In this document: positions 63,785 through 64,000 of the stretch, piece after piece
How the letters are laid out: the number at the start of each line of letters is the position of its first letter
How positions within the stretch are numbered: the stretch's first letter is position 1
Assembly (NCBI RefSeq): GCF_014062345.1
Contig: NZ_JACGLS010000004.1
Location: 1-64,000, forward strand
Origin: Tenacibaculum pelagium
Lineage (GTDB): Bacteria; Bacteroidota; Bacteroidia; Flavobacteriales; Flavobacteriaceae
Reading direction: 5' to 3'
Length of the DNA stretch: 64,000 nucleotides
Translations under genes and position numbers: made by a program
Notes under the pieces: model-generated
What the model was told of the DNA's origin: nothing
The model's input: the letters and a program-made list of their open reading frames with translations, nothing else
The model's database searches: none

Positions 63785-64000
63785 ATGCTACAAGTAAACA
63801 ACATATCATTTACATATCCGTCTAAAGAGAAAACCTTAGAAAACATAAACTTCACTCTTAAAAAAGGAGAACATTTATGTGTAATGGGAGAAAGTGGTTG
63901 TGGTAAATCTACTTTACTAAAAGCTATTTATGGATTATTGGATTTAGATAGTGGATCATTATTTTGGAACGAAACAGAAATATTAGGTCCTGCGCATCAT
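63785..64000 (+). CDS. ABC transporter ATP-binding protein (3' end beyond window)
   Basis: Only the first 72 residues are present. They contain the A-loop aromatic region ([10 protein letters not shown]) and the Walker A motif GESGCGKST, followed by a [14 protein letters not shown] segment typical of ABC ATPases. Which transporter it serves cannot be said from this fragment. Confidence 0.85.
   Translation, partial: MLQVNNISFTYPSKEKTLENINFTLKKGEHLCVMGESGCGKSTLLKAIYGLLDLDSGSLFWNETEILGPAHH

Overview
The window looks like chromosomal DNA of a marine-type member of the Flavobacteriaceae (Bacteroidota), perhaps Tenacibaculum-like; the genus is a guess. The reasons are strong AT richness, TAnnTTTG-type -7 promoter boxes, SprB-like repeats and a type 9 secretion (T9SS) C-terminal sorting domain. 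Lineage-typical genes also point this way: a single-subunit SdhC cytochrome, DUF3109, DUF1573, a LytS/LytTR pair, and M13 and S9 lipoprotein peptidases.

Region 1 (1-20842, all minus strand) is one tightly packed block of eight genes encoding exported or surface proteins. In transcription order these are: a TTG-initiated outer-membrane beta-barrel protein; a 1644-residue exported protein with a TANFOR/FN3 front, a metzincin-type zinc site and a long toxin-like tail; two small cytoplasmic proteins directly after it that look like immunity genes; a lipoprotein; a 1536-residue beta-rich exported protein; an FN3-repeat protein; and a giant SprB-repeat adhesin that runs off the left edge. I read the block as a polymorphic-toxin or surface-antagonism locus, and it is the best candidate here for an undescribed system. 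A GC-rich hairpin cluster separates the immunity genes from the accessory half.

Region 2 (20934-33512) is mostly housekeeping: tRNA-Cys, folB, a zinc-ribbon protein, a large BNR-propeller exported protein, and an overlapping pair of a RimK-type ATP-grasp ligase with an AstE/aspartoacylase-like hydrolase. It continues with a small glycine-rich membrane protein, a DEAD-box helicase, a DUF4382 lipoprotein, a Crp/Fnr regulator, an Xaa-Pro aminopeptidase and an exported alpha/beta hydrolase. It ends with a cupredoxin, an AhpD-like protein and a 34-residue double-CxC/CxxC mini-protein.

Region 3 (33653-37514) holds two tandem short transcription units that look like a duplicated small-RNA gene, each with a palindromic operator, a -7 box and an almost identical terminator. 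They converge on an AraC regulator. After a DUF6973 protein and an alpha/beta hydrolase comes a hydrolase gene flanked by two-part inverted repeats (TTTCGCTAACGT / GTTGGCAAA), which looks like a mobile cassette.

Region 4 (37577-46512) contains the sdhCAB operon with a clear promoter, a DUF1573 protein, a LytS/LytTR two-component pair, a secreted endonuclease I lipoprotein, an FAD oxidoreductase, a MarC protein and a DUF3109 protein.

Region 5 (46532-57936, minus strand) encodes a T9SS-exported BNR/PA/thrombospondin-type-3 protein with an FN3 lipoprotein. It is followed by a dNTP-metabolism run: dgt, an unknown membrane protein, nrdA, nrdB and trxA.

Region 6 (58064-64000) has a prolyl oligopeptidase, a flavin monooxygenase, an M13 peptidase and the start of an ABC-transporter ATPase cut by the right edge. 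Most gene ends are marked by strong, often bidirectional hairpin terminators.
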